Shown here one piece after another: positions 1 through 10,534 of a stretch of DNA of 64,000 nt. The DNA is from Procambarus clarkii (lineage: Eukaryota > Arthropoda > Malacostraca > Decapoda > Cambaridae). Where the stretch lies: positions 29,271,654 to 29,335,653 of the forward strand of contig NC_091172.1 in assembly GCF_040958095.1 (NCBI RefSeq), read 5' to 3'. A program made the position numbers and the translations under genes. Position 1 is the stretch's first letter. The number at the start of each line of letters is the position of its first letter. The notes below the pieces were generated by a model. That model worked only from the letters and a program-made list of their open reading frames with translations, did no database searches and was not told the DNA's origin.

Positions 1-434
1 CATCTACACTGTGTGGTCTGAGAGACATTGTTCTGCCGTGACTTGAGGATTTCATTCAGTATTTAACTTGACTAAATATCAACTGTTTTGTGGGTAGCAT
101 TGTGCGGAGCCTTGTGGGCAATATTGCAACCCGGGTTCGATCCTGGCGAGAAACAATGGGCAGAATTTCGACCAGGCCTCCACCCCCCCCAGGAAGCAGC
201 CCGTGACAGCTGACTAACACCCAGGCACCTATTTTACTGCTAGGTAACAGGGGCATAGGGTGAAAGAAATTCTGCCCATTGTTTCTCGCCAGGATCGAAC
301 CCGGGTTGCAATATTGCCCACAAGGCTCCGCACAATGCTACCCACAAAACAGTTGATATTTAGTCAAGTTAAATACTGAATGAAATCCTCAAGTCACGGC
401 AGAACAATGTCTCTCAGACCACAGAGTGTAGATG
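1..434. repeat. Large inverted repeat built on a SINE-1 copy
   Basis: Positions 1-169 and 266-434 are reverse complements over 169 bases, with one mismatch that I can see near the outer end. The 96-base spacer (170-265) is the conserved SINE-1 core on the minus strand (AGGAAGCAGCCCGTGACAGC, then CTGCTAGGTAACAGG). Each arm holds a diverged tRNA-like B-box region (GGGTTCGATCC at 133-143 and its complement on the right). The left arm may continue beyond the window edge. It is either a real fold-back duplication or a long-read hairpin artefact. Confidence 0.9.
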
Positions 435-880
435 AAAAAAAAAATATAAAGGATTTGACTGACAAAGGCCAAAAATAAATTAAGCAATTTTGCAACAGTA
501 TGAACCAGAAACATCAGTCGTTACAGCCTGCTTGATTAACGCTCAGCGCCGCCAAACTTCATTTATGCCGACATTAAACGAGCAAACGGACTGCAATTGC
601 ACAAGAAATTGCATACATGCTGCTGCATTTAGCGTGGCACTTTTCAGACATTATCAAGTATTGTGTACACAACGTTGGCATTTCAATATCGCCCAAAATG
701 TTCCAATTCACCAAAAAGGGGGCAGATTAAAAATAACTCCTGCTATCTATTAATGTAAAAAATATATAGGGAACAAAATGTATCGTAAAAAGCTTTCGGG
801 TGACATTCATTTTCATATTAAACTCTAACGAAGTTAGAATTTAATGTGTGGAAGCGTACGAGGCCCGCCGCCCCCACCTC
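435..880. other. Unassigned sequence
   Basis: About 450 bases with mixed composition. An 87-codon open frame at 490-753 shows no motif I recognise. I see no repeat family and no coding signal. Confidence 0.5.
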
Positions 881-1128
881 ACCCCAGCAGGGTGAAGGGG
901 GGGCCCTCTACACCCCAGCAGGGTGAAGGGGAGGCCCTCTACACCCCAGCAGGGTGAAGGGGGGGGCCTCTAAACCCCAGCAGGGTGAAGCCCCCCCCCC
1001 ACACACACCCCAGCAGGGTGAAAGGGGCCCCCCCCACACACCCCAACAGGGTGAAGGGGGCCCCCCTGACCCCAGCAGGGTGAATAGGGCCCCCCACACC
1101 CCAGCAGGGTGAAAGGGGGCCCCTCCAC
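881..1128. repeat. Minisatellite, ~31-bp unit, about 8 copies
   Basis: Each unit contains ACCCCAGCAGGGTGAAGG followed by a run of G and then C of variable length. Unit length drifts through homopolymer slippage. The overlapping proline/glycine-rich frames on the minus strand come from the repeat and are not genes. Confidence 0.9.
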
Positions 1129-1600
1129 CCATCAGAGGGACAGACTCCACTCTCTGTTACAAAAAAAAACAACAACTATGAATCCTATGAAAAGTAACGA
1201 CTCACAAATATCCCCATTTTCTCTGCATCGGACTCGATCAATTAACCGAGTCGCTTGGGTTCGTCCGTATCTGGTTATGCCAAAAGGTTGGGTTCCTTAC
1301 GGAGTGGCATATCTAGAGAACGGGTGGGATAGCCAACCGAAGAAGCGTAGATTAATATATAAAGCAGGAAACAGGTTATGCCGAGTCAGCATAAACCCTT
1401 TCGTAAAGGCCAATGCTGCCGGCATGTGGCTACGATGTGCTGATGTTATGCTGTGTTGAGTGCTGGTGCTTGAGGCGGGGGGGGGGAGGACCTGGTGCTT
1501 GGGGACTTGGTCTTTTAGTCGACGAATTGTTAAAGAGGTCTAATTACAGTTCTCTAGGTCTAAAATGTAGGGGGTTTAGTGTCGCAGTAGTGACCATTAT
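1129..1600. other. Unassigned sequence
   Basis: No recognised gene or repeat. A poly-G-rich patch lies near 1475-1490. The 116-codon frame from 1109 begins in the preceding minisatellite and has no family features. Confidence 0.45.
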
Positions 1601-1616
1601 GCATGTGTGCGTGTGC

Positions 1617-1647
<31 letters not shown>

Positions 1648-1666
1648 GGGCTCACACACACACACA
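1601..1666. repeat. (GT)n then (CA)n microsatellite
   Basis: GT-rich tract at 1601-1647, with GC interruptions at its start, followed by CA repeats at 1653-1666. The pair lies directly 5' of a SINE-1 tRNA-like head. Confidence 0.95.
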
Positions 1667-1673
1667 GATTGGG

Positions 1674-2030
1674 GGGGGCCTGGTAGCCTGGTAGATAGCG
1701 GCGCAGGACTCGTAATTCTGTGGCGCGGGTTCGATTCCCGCACCAGGCAGAAACAAATGGGCAAAGCTTCTTTCACCCTGAATTTTTTCATATCTTTTTC
1801 ATATTTTTCTTTCTGTTACCTAGCAGTAAATAGGCACCTGGGAGTTAGTCAGCTGTCACGGGCAGCTTCCTGGGGTGTGTGTGTGTGTGTGTGGTGTGGA
1901 AAAAAAAAGTAGTTAGTAAACAGTTGATTGACAGTTGAGAGGCGGGCCGAAAGAGCAAAGCTCAACCCCCCCCCCCCGCAAACACAACTAGATGAATACA
2001 ACCAGGTGAATACATTCCGGTGATAATGTA
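1674..2030 (+). mobile_element. SINE-1, tail type II, near full length
   Basis: tRNA-like head at about 1680-1750 with B box GGTTCGATTCC. The anticodon stem CAGGA/TTCTG pairs over 5 bp (one G-U) around loop CTCGTAA, giving anticodon CGT at 1711-1713, which is threonine-like. The shared core follows (TTACCTAGCAGTAAATAGGC ... CAGCTGTCACGGGCAGC), then a GT run, an A-rich run and the LINE-like tail GTTGATTGACAGTTGAGAGG ... AGCTCAACCC, ending in repeated AGGTGAATAC-type motifs. Confidence 0.85.
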
Positions 2031-2069
2031 AACGACATCAAATTCAATTGATCGCGCAACATTCCCCCG

Positions 2070-2142
2070 CCCCTCCAGCCCCCCTCCGCCCCCCCCGGCC
2101 CCCCCCCCCCGCCCCCGCCCCCCCGCCCCCGCCCCCCCCCCC
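2070..2142. repeat. Poly-C-rich tract
   Basis: Almost pure C with scattered G over about 70 bases, just downstream of the SINE-1 copy. It produces glycine- and proline-rich false frames. Confidence 0.9.
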
Positions 2143-2317
2143 GAGACTTTGAAGCCATCAAGAGCATGTTTATGATGCCTTTAATCACAGTCAAGACAAC
2201 TCATTCGCCCGAAAAAAAATGTATGTAAACGACGAACGATAAATAATGGAATGAGTGACAGGGAGGAATTAATTGAAGGACCAAGAGGTAATAAATCAGT
2301 CACAGGGAGACGTGAAG

Positions 2318-3868
2318 CATATGTCATCCAGGGGGTATGTCATCCAGGGGGTATGTCATCCAGGGGGTATGTCATCCAGGGGGTATGTCATCCAGGGGGT
2401 ATGTCATCCAGGGGGTATGTCATCCAGGGGGTATGTCATCCAGGGGGTATATCATCCAGGGGGTATGTCATCCAGGGGGTATGTCATCCAGGGGGTATGT
2501 CATCCAGGGGGTATATCATCCAGGGGGTATGTCATCCAGGGGGTATGTCATCCAGGGGGTATGTCATCCAGGGGGTATGTCATCCAGGGGGTATGTCATC
2601 CAGGGGGTATGTCATCCAGGGGGTATATCATCCAGGGGGTATGTCATCCAGGGGGTATGTCATCCAGGGGGTATGTCATCCAGGGGGTATATCATCCAGG
2701 GGGTATGTCATCCAGGGGGTATGTCATCCAGGGGGTATGTCATCCAGGGGGTATGTCATCCAGGGGGTATGTCATCCAGGGGGTATGTCATCCAGGGGGT
2801 ATGTCATCCAGGGGGTATGTCATCCAGGGGGTATGTCATCCAGGGGGTATATCATCCAGGGGGTATGTCATCCAGGGGGTATATCCTCCAGGGGGTATGT
2901 CATCCAGGGGGTATGTCATCCAGGGGGTATGTCATCCAGGGGGTATGTCATCCAGGGGGTATGTCATCCAGGGGGTATGTCATCCAGGGGGTATATCATC
3001 CAGGGGGTATGTCATCCAGGGGGTATATCATCCAGGGGGTATGTCATCCAGGGGGTATGTCATCCAGGGGGTATGTCATCCAGGGGGTATATCATCCAGG
3101 GGGTATGTCATCCAGGGGGTATATCATCCAGGGGGTATGTCATCCAGGGGGTATGTCATCCAGGGGGTATGTCATCCAGGGGGTATGTCATCCAGGGGGT
3201 ATGTCATCCAGGGCATATGTCATCCAGGGCATATGTCATCCAGGGCATGTCATCCAGGGCATGTCATCCAGGGCATATGTCATCCAGGGCATATGTCATC
3301 CAGGGCATGTCATCCAGGTCATGTCATCCAGGGCATGTCATCCAGGGCATATGTCATCCAGGGGTATGTCATCCAGGGCATGTCATCCAGGGCATATGTC
3401 ATCCAGGGCATATGTCATCCAGGGCATATGTCATCCAGGGCATATGTCATCCAGGGCATATGTCATCCAGGGCTATGTCATCCAGGGCATGTCATCCAGG
3501 GCATATGTCAACCAGGGCATGTCATCGAGGGCATGTCATCCAGGGCATGTCATCCAGGGCATGTCATCCAGTGGTATGTCATCCAGGGGTATGTCATCCA
3601 GGGCATATGTCATCCAGGGCATATGTCATCCAGGGCATGTCATCCAGGGCATGTCATCCAGGGCATGTCATCCAGGGCATATGTCATCCAGGGCATATGT
3701 CATCCAGGGCATGTCATCCAGGGCATGTCATCCAGGGCATATGTCATCCAGGGCATATGTCATCCAGGGCATGTCATCGAGGGCATGTCATCCAGGGCAT
3801 ATGTCATCCAGGGCATATGTCATCCAGGGCATATGTCATCCAGGGCATATGTCATCCAGGGCATATAT
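2318..3868. repeat. Minisatellite, 16-bp unit changing to mixed 14/16-bp units, ~1.55 kb
   Basis: From 2318 to about 3213 the unit is GTATGTCATCCAGGGG (16 bp), with occasional GTATATCATCC variants. From about 3214 it becomes CATATGTCATCCAGGG (16) mixed with CATGTCATCCAGGG (14). As 16 is not a multiple of 3 and no phase holds a stop, all three forward frames stay open for over 500 codons. I reject them as proteins. Confidence 0.97.
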
Positions 3869-4077
3869 CAAGAGCAAAGTCTAAAGTGCAAAGAAAAAAT
3901 TATTCTTCGTAAACAAAGTCCAAATCTGAACAGCAAGCAGCTCACAGGATCCAAACAAAACTGTTCAGTTTGAACATCAGTTTCGTGGAGTCACAGAACA
4001 ATATAGTTCGTGGAAATGGAACACATGTTGACTAGCTTAGAACATCACTATTAGTCACTCAAAAGGGCCACCACTTA
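3869..4077. other. Unassigned spacer
   Basis: About 200 bases between the 16-bp array and the twin-hairpin element. Nothing recognised. Confidence 0.4.
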
Positions 4078-4132
4078 CGGGCTATTCATGCCCGTGCAAC
4101 CTTTTGGGTGGCTTAATCTGCATCAATCAATC
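4078..4132 (+). mobile_element. Diverged copy of twin-hairpin repeat (R5)
   Basis: The first hairpin is ACGGGC-TATTCAT-GCCCGT and the second is GCAACC-TTTTG-GGTGGC. The loop and stem bases differ from the other copies at 22312, 29021, 37570 and 56272, but both hairpins can still form. Confidence 0.55.
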
Positions 4133-4137
4133 TCCTC

Positions 4138-4257
4138 TTCACAATCGACTTGAGAATGATCCAGGACGGACCGAAACGTCGTCGTCCCTTCAACTTCTAG
4201 TATGTGGTCTGGTCAACACACTTCAGTCACGTTATTGTAATTCATCGCCTGCATCAC
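4138..4257 (+). mobile_element. Dispersed repeat R4 (GACCGAAACGTCGTCG family)
   Basis: Contains GGACGGACCGAAACGTCGTC, then TAGTATGTGGTCTGGTCAAC, ending near CATCGCCTGC. The same block recurs at 36898 (minus), 42436, 48375 and 57249 (plus). No coding capacity is visible and the class (SINE, LINE end or MITE) is unknown. Confidence 0.8.
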
Positions 4258-4504
4258 TATTAGTCTATGGAGCACAAAGGTGATGACTGTAGTGGCACAG
4301 AGGTGTGCACAGCTGTTCTCGTCAACAAATGTTTCCGTGGCGTCTGGGTGACTGGGATTGGGTTTGGGGTCGTGATTCTGGGATGGGGGAAATTTTGCCC
4401 TAATATGGTTCACCAAGATGGCCGTCAGGACCCAATTTGTCTGGTACCGTGAAATGGTTAAAATCTTGGGAAAGTCTGTTCCTTGCGATGTTTAGGGGAG
4501 GGGA

Positions 4505-4872
4505 AAGTGAAGGAAGGGGAGATTTTGAGGGAGAGAGAGTGAAGGAAGGGGTGATTTTGAGGGAGAGAGAGTGAAGGAAGGGGTGATTTTGAGGGAGAGA
4601 GAGTGAAGGAAGGGGTGATTTTGAGGGAGAGAGAGTGAAGGAAGGGGTGATTTTGAGGGAGAGAGAGTGAAGGAAGGGGTGATTTTGAGGGAGAGAGAGT
4701 GAAGGAAGGGGTGATTTTGAGGGAGAGAGTGAAGGAAGGGGTGATTTTGAGGGAGAGAGAGTGAAGGAAGGGGTGATTTTGAGGGAGAGAGTGAAGGAAG
4801 GGGTGATTTTGAGGGAGAGAGAGTGAAGGAAGGGGTGATTTTGAGGGAGAAAGTGAAGGAAGGGATGATAGT
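4505..4872. repeat. Minisatellite, 32-bp unit (30-bp variants), ~12 copies
   Basis: Core GTGATTTTGAGGGAGAGAGA followed by GTGAAGGAAGGG. The 30-bp variants lack one GA pair. Purine-rich on the plus strand. Confidence 0.95.
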
Positions 4873-4884
4873 TGAGGAAGAAAC

Positions 4885-4975
4885 CCCTCCTTTTTCCCCT
4901 TTCTCTTCCCCTTTCTCTTCCCCTCCTTCTCCCTTCTCTCTCCTCTCCCTCTCCCTCCTCTCCCTCTCTCCTCCC
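4885..4975. repeat. CT-rich low-complexity tract
   Basis: TTCCCCTTTCTC-type pyrimidine run directly after the purine-rich array, which gives an abrupt strand switch in purine content. Confidence 0.85.
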
Positions 4976-5287
4976 TGGAAGTTCATCCCGAGGCGTCTTT
5001 GGACCAATTAAGCGGATCCCCAAAAAATCTTATTTGATTTCCTGAACATAATAAGCGGTATTAGCGGCCTTATGAACCTCATCACTTATCAGCTTCATTA
5101 CTCATCACTTATCCTCATTATTCATCACCGCTGTTATCAATTAATCACCTTCATCGTTAATATTATTCATTGTTATTATTCATGATAACCCATCACTTTC
5201 ATGGCCATTATTCATCTTTATTCAACAGCCAACGTCATTGTACTCACATGTGCCCTAATGATGAGTATCATTCATCTCTAAAATCAT
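4976..5287. other. AT-rich stretch with loose TCATTA/TCATCA repeats
   Basis: Degenerate ATTCATCAC-like motifs recur from about 5080 to 5280 without a fixed period. No gene seen. Confidence 0.4.
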
Positions 5288-5770
5288 TCCCTGGTGCCTG
5301 TATGGTGGAGCCTATAGTCCCTGGCACCTGTATGGTGGAGCCTATAGCCCCTGGCACCTGTATGGTGGAGCCTATAGTCCTTGGCACCTGTATGGTGGAG
5401 TCTATAGTCCCTGGCACCTGTATGGTGGAGTCTATAGTCCCTGGCACCTGTATGGTGGAGCCTATAGTCCCTGGCACCTGTATGGTGGAGCCTATAGTCC
5501 TTGGCACCTGTATGGTGGAGTCTATAGTCCCTGTCACCTGTATGGTGGAGCCTATAGTCCCTGGCACCTGTATGGTGGAGCCTATAGTCCCTGGCACCTG
5601 TATGGTGGAGTCTATAGTCCCTGGCACCTGTATGGTGGAGCCTATAGTCCCTGGCACCTGTATGGTGGAGCCTATAGTCAGTGGCACCTGTATGGTGGAG
5701 CCTATAGTCCCTGGCACCTGTATGGTGGAGCCTATAGCCCCTGGCACCTATATGGTGGAGCCTATAGTAA
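5288..5770. repeat. Minisatellite, 30-bp unit, 16 copies
   Basis: Unit contains GCACCTGTATGGTGGAGCCT plus ATAGTCCCTG. The 30-bp length keeps frame, so a 238-codon frame (5170-5886, repeats of PGTCMVEPIV) is open, and 159 codons are also open on the minus strand. Differences between units change amino acids freely (P/S, V/A, G/V), which argues against a protein. Confidence 0.95.
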
Positions 5771-6725
5771 CTAAGTTAGTACTTGATAATTGTCTCAAGG
5801 ATGACCTTGGAGCATTTACTTGCTCGGGTTGCCTATACCAACACCGCATTCTTCTTGAGTCAGCTGTCACTCCCGGACCTCAGTAGCTTGTCATAACTCA
5901 TCATCATCATCAGAGCCTCCTGTCACGCAGGTGGCTATTCAACTGTCAAAACAAATGATGATCGTCGGGGGTTGTGTCAGGTACGATGCTGGCGTGACTG
6001 ATTTGTTTCCAGGGGGTCGTAGTGGAGATCTTAAAAGGACTCCCAGAGGCTACCTGTATGATACTTTGTGACAAGTGAGGGTCGACTTTCATGGGGACGA
6101 ACACGCATCTGTCACCTGTGTAATTTCAGGCCGAGGCGATTGGTGTATCGATCAATTTCCAGGCATGATGCCCTGGTTGGGTTTAAACTGACTTCAGAAT
6201 ATCAATGGTCCCTCTGTGGATCATATCTGTCCTATAGACAGATATGATCAATAGAGTAACCATCTTGGTTAGATTTTACGGGGTGACTGTCCATGACTTT
6301 GACTGTCAACATGCCCACTGTATGGTGTATTTCCCTGTCACTTTGGGAACAAATTTTTTACTCTTCCAAAGGGAAAAGTATTTTCTTATTACTAATATAA
6401 AACTCACTCCACTGAGAGGCGACTTTTAGGTGGTAGGTGGAGAATGTACGCCAACGACACGGAGGGTAATTCAGTATGTATTTTAAAGTCTGGTGTGTGG
6501 ATAAATGGTAGTATAAACAGATTAAAAAATGTTACTGTTGAGACACACTCTCACCTCCTGTTTGACTCATTCTGTTTAGTCAAACACAAGATTTTGACTA
6601 TGTCTCAAAGTCTATATAACAACTGCATTCACACGACTCCATAACGTGTTGCTCTGACCGCCAGAGAATTGGTGAATTATATCGAGAAGTCGTGTTATAT
6701 CGATGCTATGAAACTATACAGCTCT
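5771..6725. other. Unassigned sequence
   Basis: About 950 bases with no gene or family that I recognise. Open frames of 61 and 66 codons (6244, 6444) look random. Confidence 0.45.

Positions 6726-6726
<1 letters not shown>

Positions 6727-6808
<82 letters not shown>
6727..6808. repeat. (AC)n microsatellite
   Basis: About 41 uninterrupted AC units. Confidence 0.98.
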
Positions 6809-6810
<2 letters not shown>

Positions 6811-6845
6811 TCAGAAACGTTTACAGCCCCTGGGAAGGGAAGGAA

Positions 6846-7035
6846 ACTATCAGGGGGGGAAAGCACCAAGCCATTACAACTATATTGCACTTGGAAGAGG
6901 TCAGGATAAGGATTAGGGATGGGACGGTGGGGAAAGAAACGGTACCCAATCACTTGGACGGTCGGGGATTGAACGCCGACCAGCATGAAGCAACACCGTC
7001 ACTCTACCGTCCAGCCCAAATAGCTGGGCACCCTG
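6846..7035 (-). mobile_element. SINE-2 copy
   Basis: On the minus strand a tRNA-like head carries the B-box-like GCGTTCAATCCCCGACCGTC, preceded by the A-box-like region GACGGTAGAGTGACGG. Downstream come CCATCCCTAATCC, CTATATTG-type and CTTGGTGCTTTCCCCC-like motifs shared with the other SINE-2 copies. Confidence 0.8.
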
Positions 7036-7322
7036 GAAGACCCTCCAAGACCTGTGGTAGAGGCCTATGACATCCTCTCATTGCTTTCCAAGTCCTTTAA
7101 GTTAAAGTGGACACGACAAAAGTCTTTGATTTTCTTTAAATCAGGAGTATTAACGAGAGGGTGAAGCAGGGTCGTTGGTGGTTCTCGTACTACCACTAAC
7201 GAGGGGGGAAGAGAGAGTCGTTTAGTGGTAGATTTAGCGAGCTAATGTGATCCACTAATGGCTCCACTCTCCCATATTACTCTTCATCAACAACGTTTAT
7301 TAGCTAATGTGTTAGTATTGAT

Positions 7323-7325
<3 letters not shown>
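7036..7325. other. Unassigned sequence
   Basis: No gene or known family seen. Confidence 0.4.

Positions 7326-7326
<1 letters not shown>

Positions 7327-7418
<92 letters not shown>
7327..7418. repeat. (GA)n microsatellite
   Basis: About 46 GA units without interruption. Confidence 0.98.
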
Positions 7419-7421
<3 letters not shown>

Positions 7422-7643
7422 TAATAAATAACACACTTTTTCTTCTCCTTACTCTCTAACAAGAGTCCCGTTTTCTCTCCCTGTCTACTTACAACCCATC
7501 ACTAATAATTAATAATTAATAACTCATTTTATCCTCGAACGACAAGGGTATTCTCAGAGTGTAGGATAACAAGAGGATCACTTTGAACACGCGCGAAGAG
7601 GTTCCAAGCGGACTGCATCGAACGATCTGTCGCGCACGCACAC

Positions 7644-7644
7644 A

Positions 7645-7730
<86 letters not shown>

Positions 7731-7763
7731 CACACGCACACACACACGCACACACGCACACGC
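7644..7763. repeat. (AC)n microsatellite with GC interruptions
   Basis: Pure AC in the left part, with CG steps (CACGCACACA) towards the right end. Confidence 0.98.
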
Positions 7764-7855
7764 GCGAACTTGTTGAGTGGCTTCACGGGTCACTTAATAC
7801 TTTTCGGAAAAACGTTTGTAATGCTTATGAGAGAACCTTTGTGTCAGTGTCTCTC

Positions 7856-8232
7856 CCGCACACCTGGTGTTAATGATCCACACACCTGGTGTTAATGATC
7901 CACACACCTGGTGTTAATGATCCACACACCTGGTGTTAATGATCCACACACCTGGTGTTAATGACCCACACACACCTGGTGTTAATGATCCACACACCTG
8001 GTGTTAATAATCCACACACCTGGTGTTAATGACCCACACACCTGGTGTTAATGACCCACACACACCTGGTGTTAATGACCCACACACACCTGGTGTTAAT
8101 GACCCACACACACCTGGTGTTAATGACCCACACACACCTGGTGTTAATGACCCACACACACCTGGTGTTAATGACCCACACACACCTGGTGTTAATGACC
8201 CACACACCTGGTGTTAATGACCTACACATCTG
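7856..8232. repeat. Minisatellite, 22/24-bp unit, ~16 copies
   Basis: Core CACCTGGTGTTAATGATCCA in the left part and CACCTGGTGTTAATGACCCA with one extra CA in the right part. The CA-rich join and the length step suggest slippage of an internal AC run. Confidence 0.95.
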
Positions 8233-8299
8233 ATACTAATCACCCACAGCACCTTGCACTAACGACTCTCACACATGGAGCTAATTACCATACATCTGG

Positions 8300-8485
8300 C
8301 GATCATCTTGAGGTAATCTTGAAGATGATTTCAGGGCTTAGTGTCCCCGCGGCCCGGTCCTCGACCAGGCCTCCTTTTTGTTACACACACCCCAGGAAGC
8401 AGCCTGTAGCAGCTGTCTAACTCCCAGGTACCTATTTACTGCTAGGTGAATAGGGATATCAGGGTGAAAGAAAACCATGTCAAAT
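8300..8485 (-). mobile_element. SINE-1, tail type I, core plus tail
   Basis: Read on the minus strand: core (CACCCTGATATCCC, CTAGCAGTAAATAGGTACCT, CTACAGGCTGCTTCC), then tail type I (GAGGACCGGGCCGCGGGGAC, AAATCATCTTCAAGATTACC). The tRNA head is missing. Confidence 0.85.
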
Positions 8486-8659
8486 CATGTCCCACGCGCC
8501 ATTACACCTGCCCTAATGACCCCCCCACACACCTGGCGATAATGGGCGATGATGCAACGTAAATGGAAATTGGATTACGGAATGAATTCTAAAAGCCATA
8601 AATGGATCACTTATCCGGTGGAATTTTATGAATAAATTGACGGAGACCAGAGGGGGGGA

Positions 8660-8754
8660 GGGGTGGAGGGCACGGGGGGGGGGAGGGGGTGGAGGGCAGG
8701 AGAGGGCAGGTGACAGCAGAGGGCAAACGGAGGGCAGGGCAAGAGAATGGCATG
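8660..8754. repeat. G-rich lead-in to minisatellite
   Basis: G runs and degenerate GGAGGGCAGG motifs leading into the 32-bp array. Confidence 0.6.
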
Positions 8755-9155
8755 GAATGGCAGGACTGAGCAGGGCACAGCAGGACTTGGGCAGGACTGG
8801 GCAGGGCAGAGCAGCGGTTGGGCAGGACTTGGGCAGGGCACAGCAGGGGTTGGGCAGGTCTTGGTCAGGGCACAGCAGGGGTTGGGCAGGACTTGGGCAG
8901 GGCACAGCAGGGGTTGGGCAGGTCTTGGTCAGGGCACAGCAGGGGTTGGGCAGGACTTGGGCAGGGCACAGCAGGGGTTGGGCAGGACTTGGTCAGGGCA
9001 CAGCAGGGGTTGGGCAGGTCTTGGTCAGGGCACAGCAGGGGTTGGGCAGGACTTGGTCAGGGCACAGCAGGGGTTGGGCAGGACTTGGTCAGGGCACAGC
9101 AGGGGTTGGACAGGACTTGGCAGGGCACAGCAGGGGTTGGGCAGGACTTGGGCAG
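8755..9155. repeat. Minisatellite, 32-bp unit, ~12 copies
   Basis: Unit GCACAGCAGGGGTTGGGCAG plus GACTTGGGCAGG or GTCTTGGTCAGG. Two unit types alternate irregularly. Frames on both strands are open because of the repeat. Confidence 0.95.
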
Positions 9156-9167
9156 ATCAGATGAAGT

Positions 9168-9285
9168 TAAAACCCAGAGTTTAAGCCTGGAACCAATGGC
9201 ATAAAACCCAGAGTTTAAGCCTGGAACCAATGGCATAAAACCCAGAGTTTAAGCCTGGAACCAATGGCATAAAACCCAGAGTGGG
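9168..9285. repeat. Minisatellite, 34-bp unit, 3.4 copies
   Basis: Unit AAACCCAGAGTTTAAGCCTG plus GAACCAATGGCATA, nearly identical in each copy, so probably a recent duplication. Confidence 0.95.
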
Positions 9286-9349
9286 CTTCAGTTGTAAGCC
9301 TCGGGGCTTCAGTGGCATCCCCCAAGGTTGCATTACTTTTGACCATGTC

Positions 9350-9412
9350 GTGGCGCGGCGGTTTAGAGTTCGCTAACTTGGGAGTACCAAGTGAGTAGGG
9401 TTCGAATCCCCC
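9350..9412 (+). mobile_element. tRNA-like fragment, possible SINE head
   Basis: B box GGTTCGAATCC at about 9399-9409 follows an A-box-like TGGCGCGGCGGTTTAGAG. A poly-C run follows instead of an acceptor stem, so it is not a working tRNA gene. Confidence 0.4.
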
Positions 9413-9668
9413 CCCCCATAGCCCCCCCCCTTACTGATTTTCAGTGATGACTATATTTTACAAACACTATTATATCCTTAATAAATAACCCCCATTCATA
9501 TAATGGGGAGCGCGAATGTCCCCCATTTTCTCAGATCACTTATAAAACTTCTTCCTACACTTGACATCTATTAGTAACTTAGTCTATTAGTCACTTACAT
9601 AACTTAGTAACTTACATCTTAACTACTTACTACTGGTTGTACCAATCACTTAGTTTGGTAAGTGTTGA

Positions 9669-10112
9669 TGAAAGGGACTCGCCATATCCAGGGACTCTCC
9701 AAGGACCTAAGGGACTCGCCAGGGACTCTCCAAGAGCAGGAGACTCGCCAGGGACTCTCCAAGGGCCTAGGAGACTCGCCAGGGACTCTCCAAGAGCAGG
9801 AAACTCGCCAGGCACTCTCCAAGAGCAAGGGACTCGCCAGGGACTCTCCAAGGGCCCAGGGACTCGCCAGGAACTCTCTAAGAGCAAGAAACTCGCCAGG
9901 GACTCTCCAAGGGCCCAGGGAACTCGCCAGAGACTCTCCAAGAGCCCAAGGGACTCGCCAGGGACTCTCCAAGGGCCCAGGGGACTCGCCAGAGACTCTC
10001 CAAGAGCCCAGGGGACTCACCAGGGACTCTCCAAGGACCCAGGAGTACTCGTCAGGGACTCTCCAAGAGCCCAGGGGGACTCGCCACGGACTCTCCAAGA
10101 GCAGTGGACTCT
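9669..10112. repeat. Minisatellite, ~31-bp unit, ~14 copies
   Basis: Unit GGGACTCGCCAGGGACTCTC plus CAAGAGCCCAG, with AGCAGG/GGCCCAG variants. Frames in several phases are repeat artefacts. Confidence 0.95.
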
Positions 10113-10145
10113 CCAACGCCTTGCGTGTCTCCTTTCACTAAATCA

Positions 10146-10298
10146 GTAGCTCTTACCTCCATCTTGGCGGCTAAGTCGGTATTTATTAAGATGTTTACGA
10201 GCGCCGATTATTGTTACGGACGAGGTCGTTGCTCTTCAGAGCTCGTAAACTGTTTAGTAAATATGGACTAAGCCGCCATGATGGAGATACGAGGTACA
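10146..10298. mobile_element. Short relative of the long-TIR MITE
   Basis: Left end CTCCATCTTGGCGGCTAAGT and right end ACTAAGCCGCCATGATGGAG are inverted. The interior AGCTCGTAAACTGTTTAGTA matches the interior of the MITE copies at 19099 and 57931. Confidence 0.6.
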
Positions 10299-10317
10299 GC
10301 CCTCGTAAGTGGAGCCG

Positions 10318-10432
10318 CAAGTGGAGCCGCAAGAACGTTATTTTGGAACAGATACGAGAGGATTCGAACCTAAGTTTGAGAGGATCCCAGACGCTGTCTT
10401 AATCGACTGAGCTACGACATGGTTAAAAGAAT
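10318..10432 (-). mobile_element. SINE-3 tRNA-like head
   Basis: On the minus strand: TCGTAGCTCAGTCGATTAAG (A box) and AGGTTCGAATCCTC (B box). The same head lies at 42755-42850, where the 3' flank CGTCACGGCCCTTGTGG is attached. Confidence 0.7.
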
Positions 10433-10534
10433 TGCAACCGGGAAATCATCCTGACCTACTGCGGGTCCTGCAGCCTCTCCGAGACACAAACTTAGGGTTT
10501 TACAGGTACTGACGTACCAGGGTTTTTCGGACGT

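Noticed and set aside
2251..3973. Three overlapping open frames of over 500 codons on the plus strand
   Set aside because: They are one 14/16-bp satellite read in three phases. The unit has no stop codon in any phase, so open length says nothing about coding.
5170..5886. 238-codon frame with ten-residue repeats (PGTCMVEPIV)
   Set aside because: The 30-bp unit keeps frame by its length. The minus strand is open as well, and unit differences are mostly amino-acid changing with no third-position bias.
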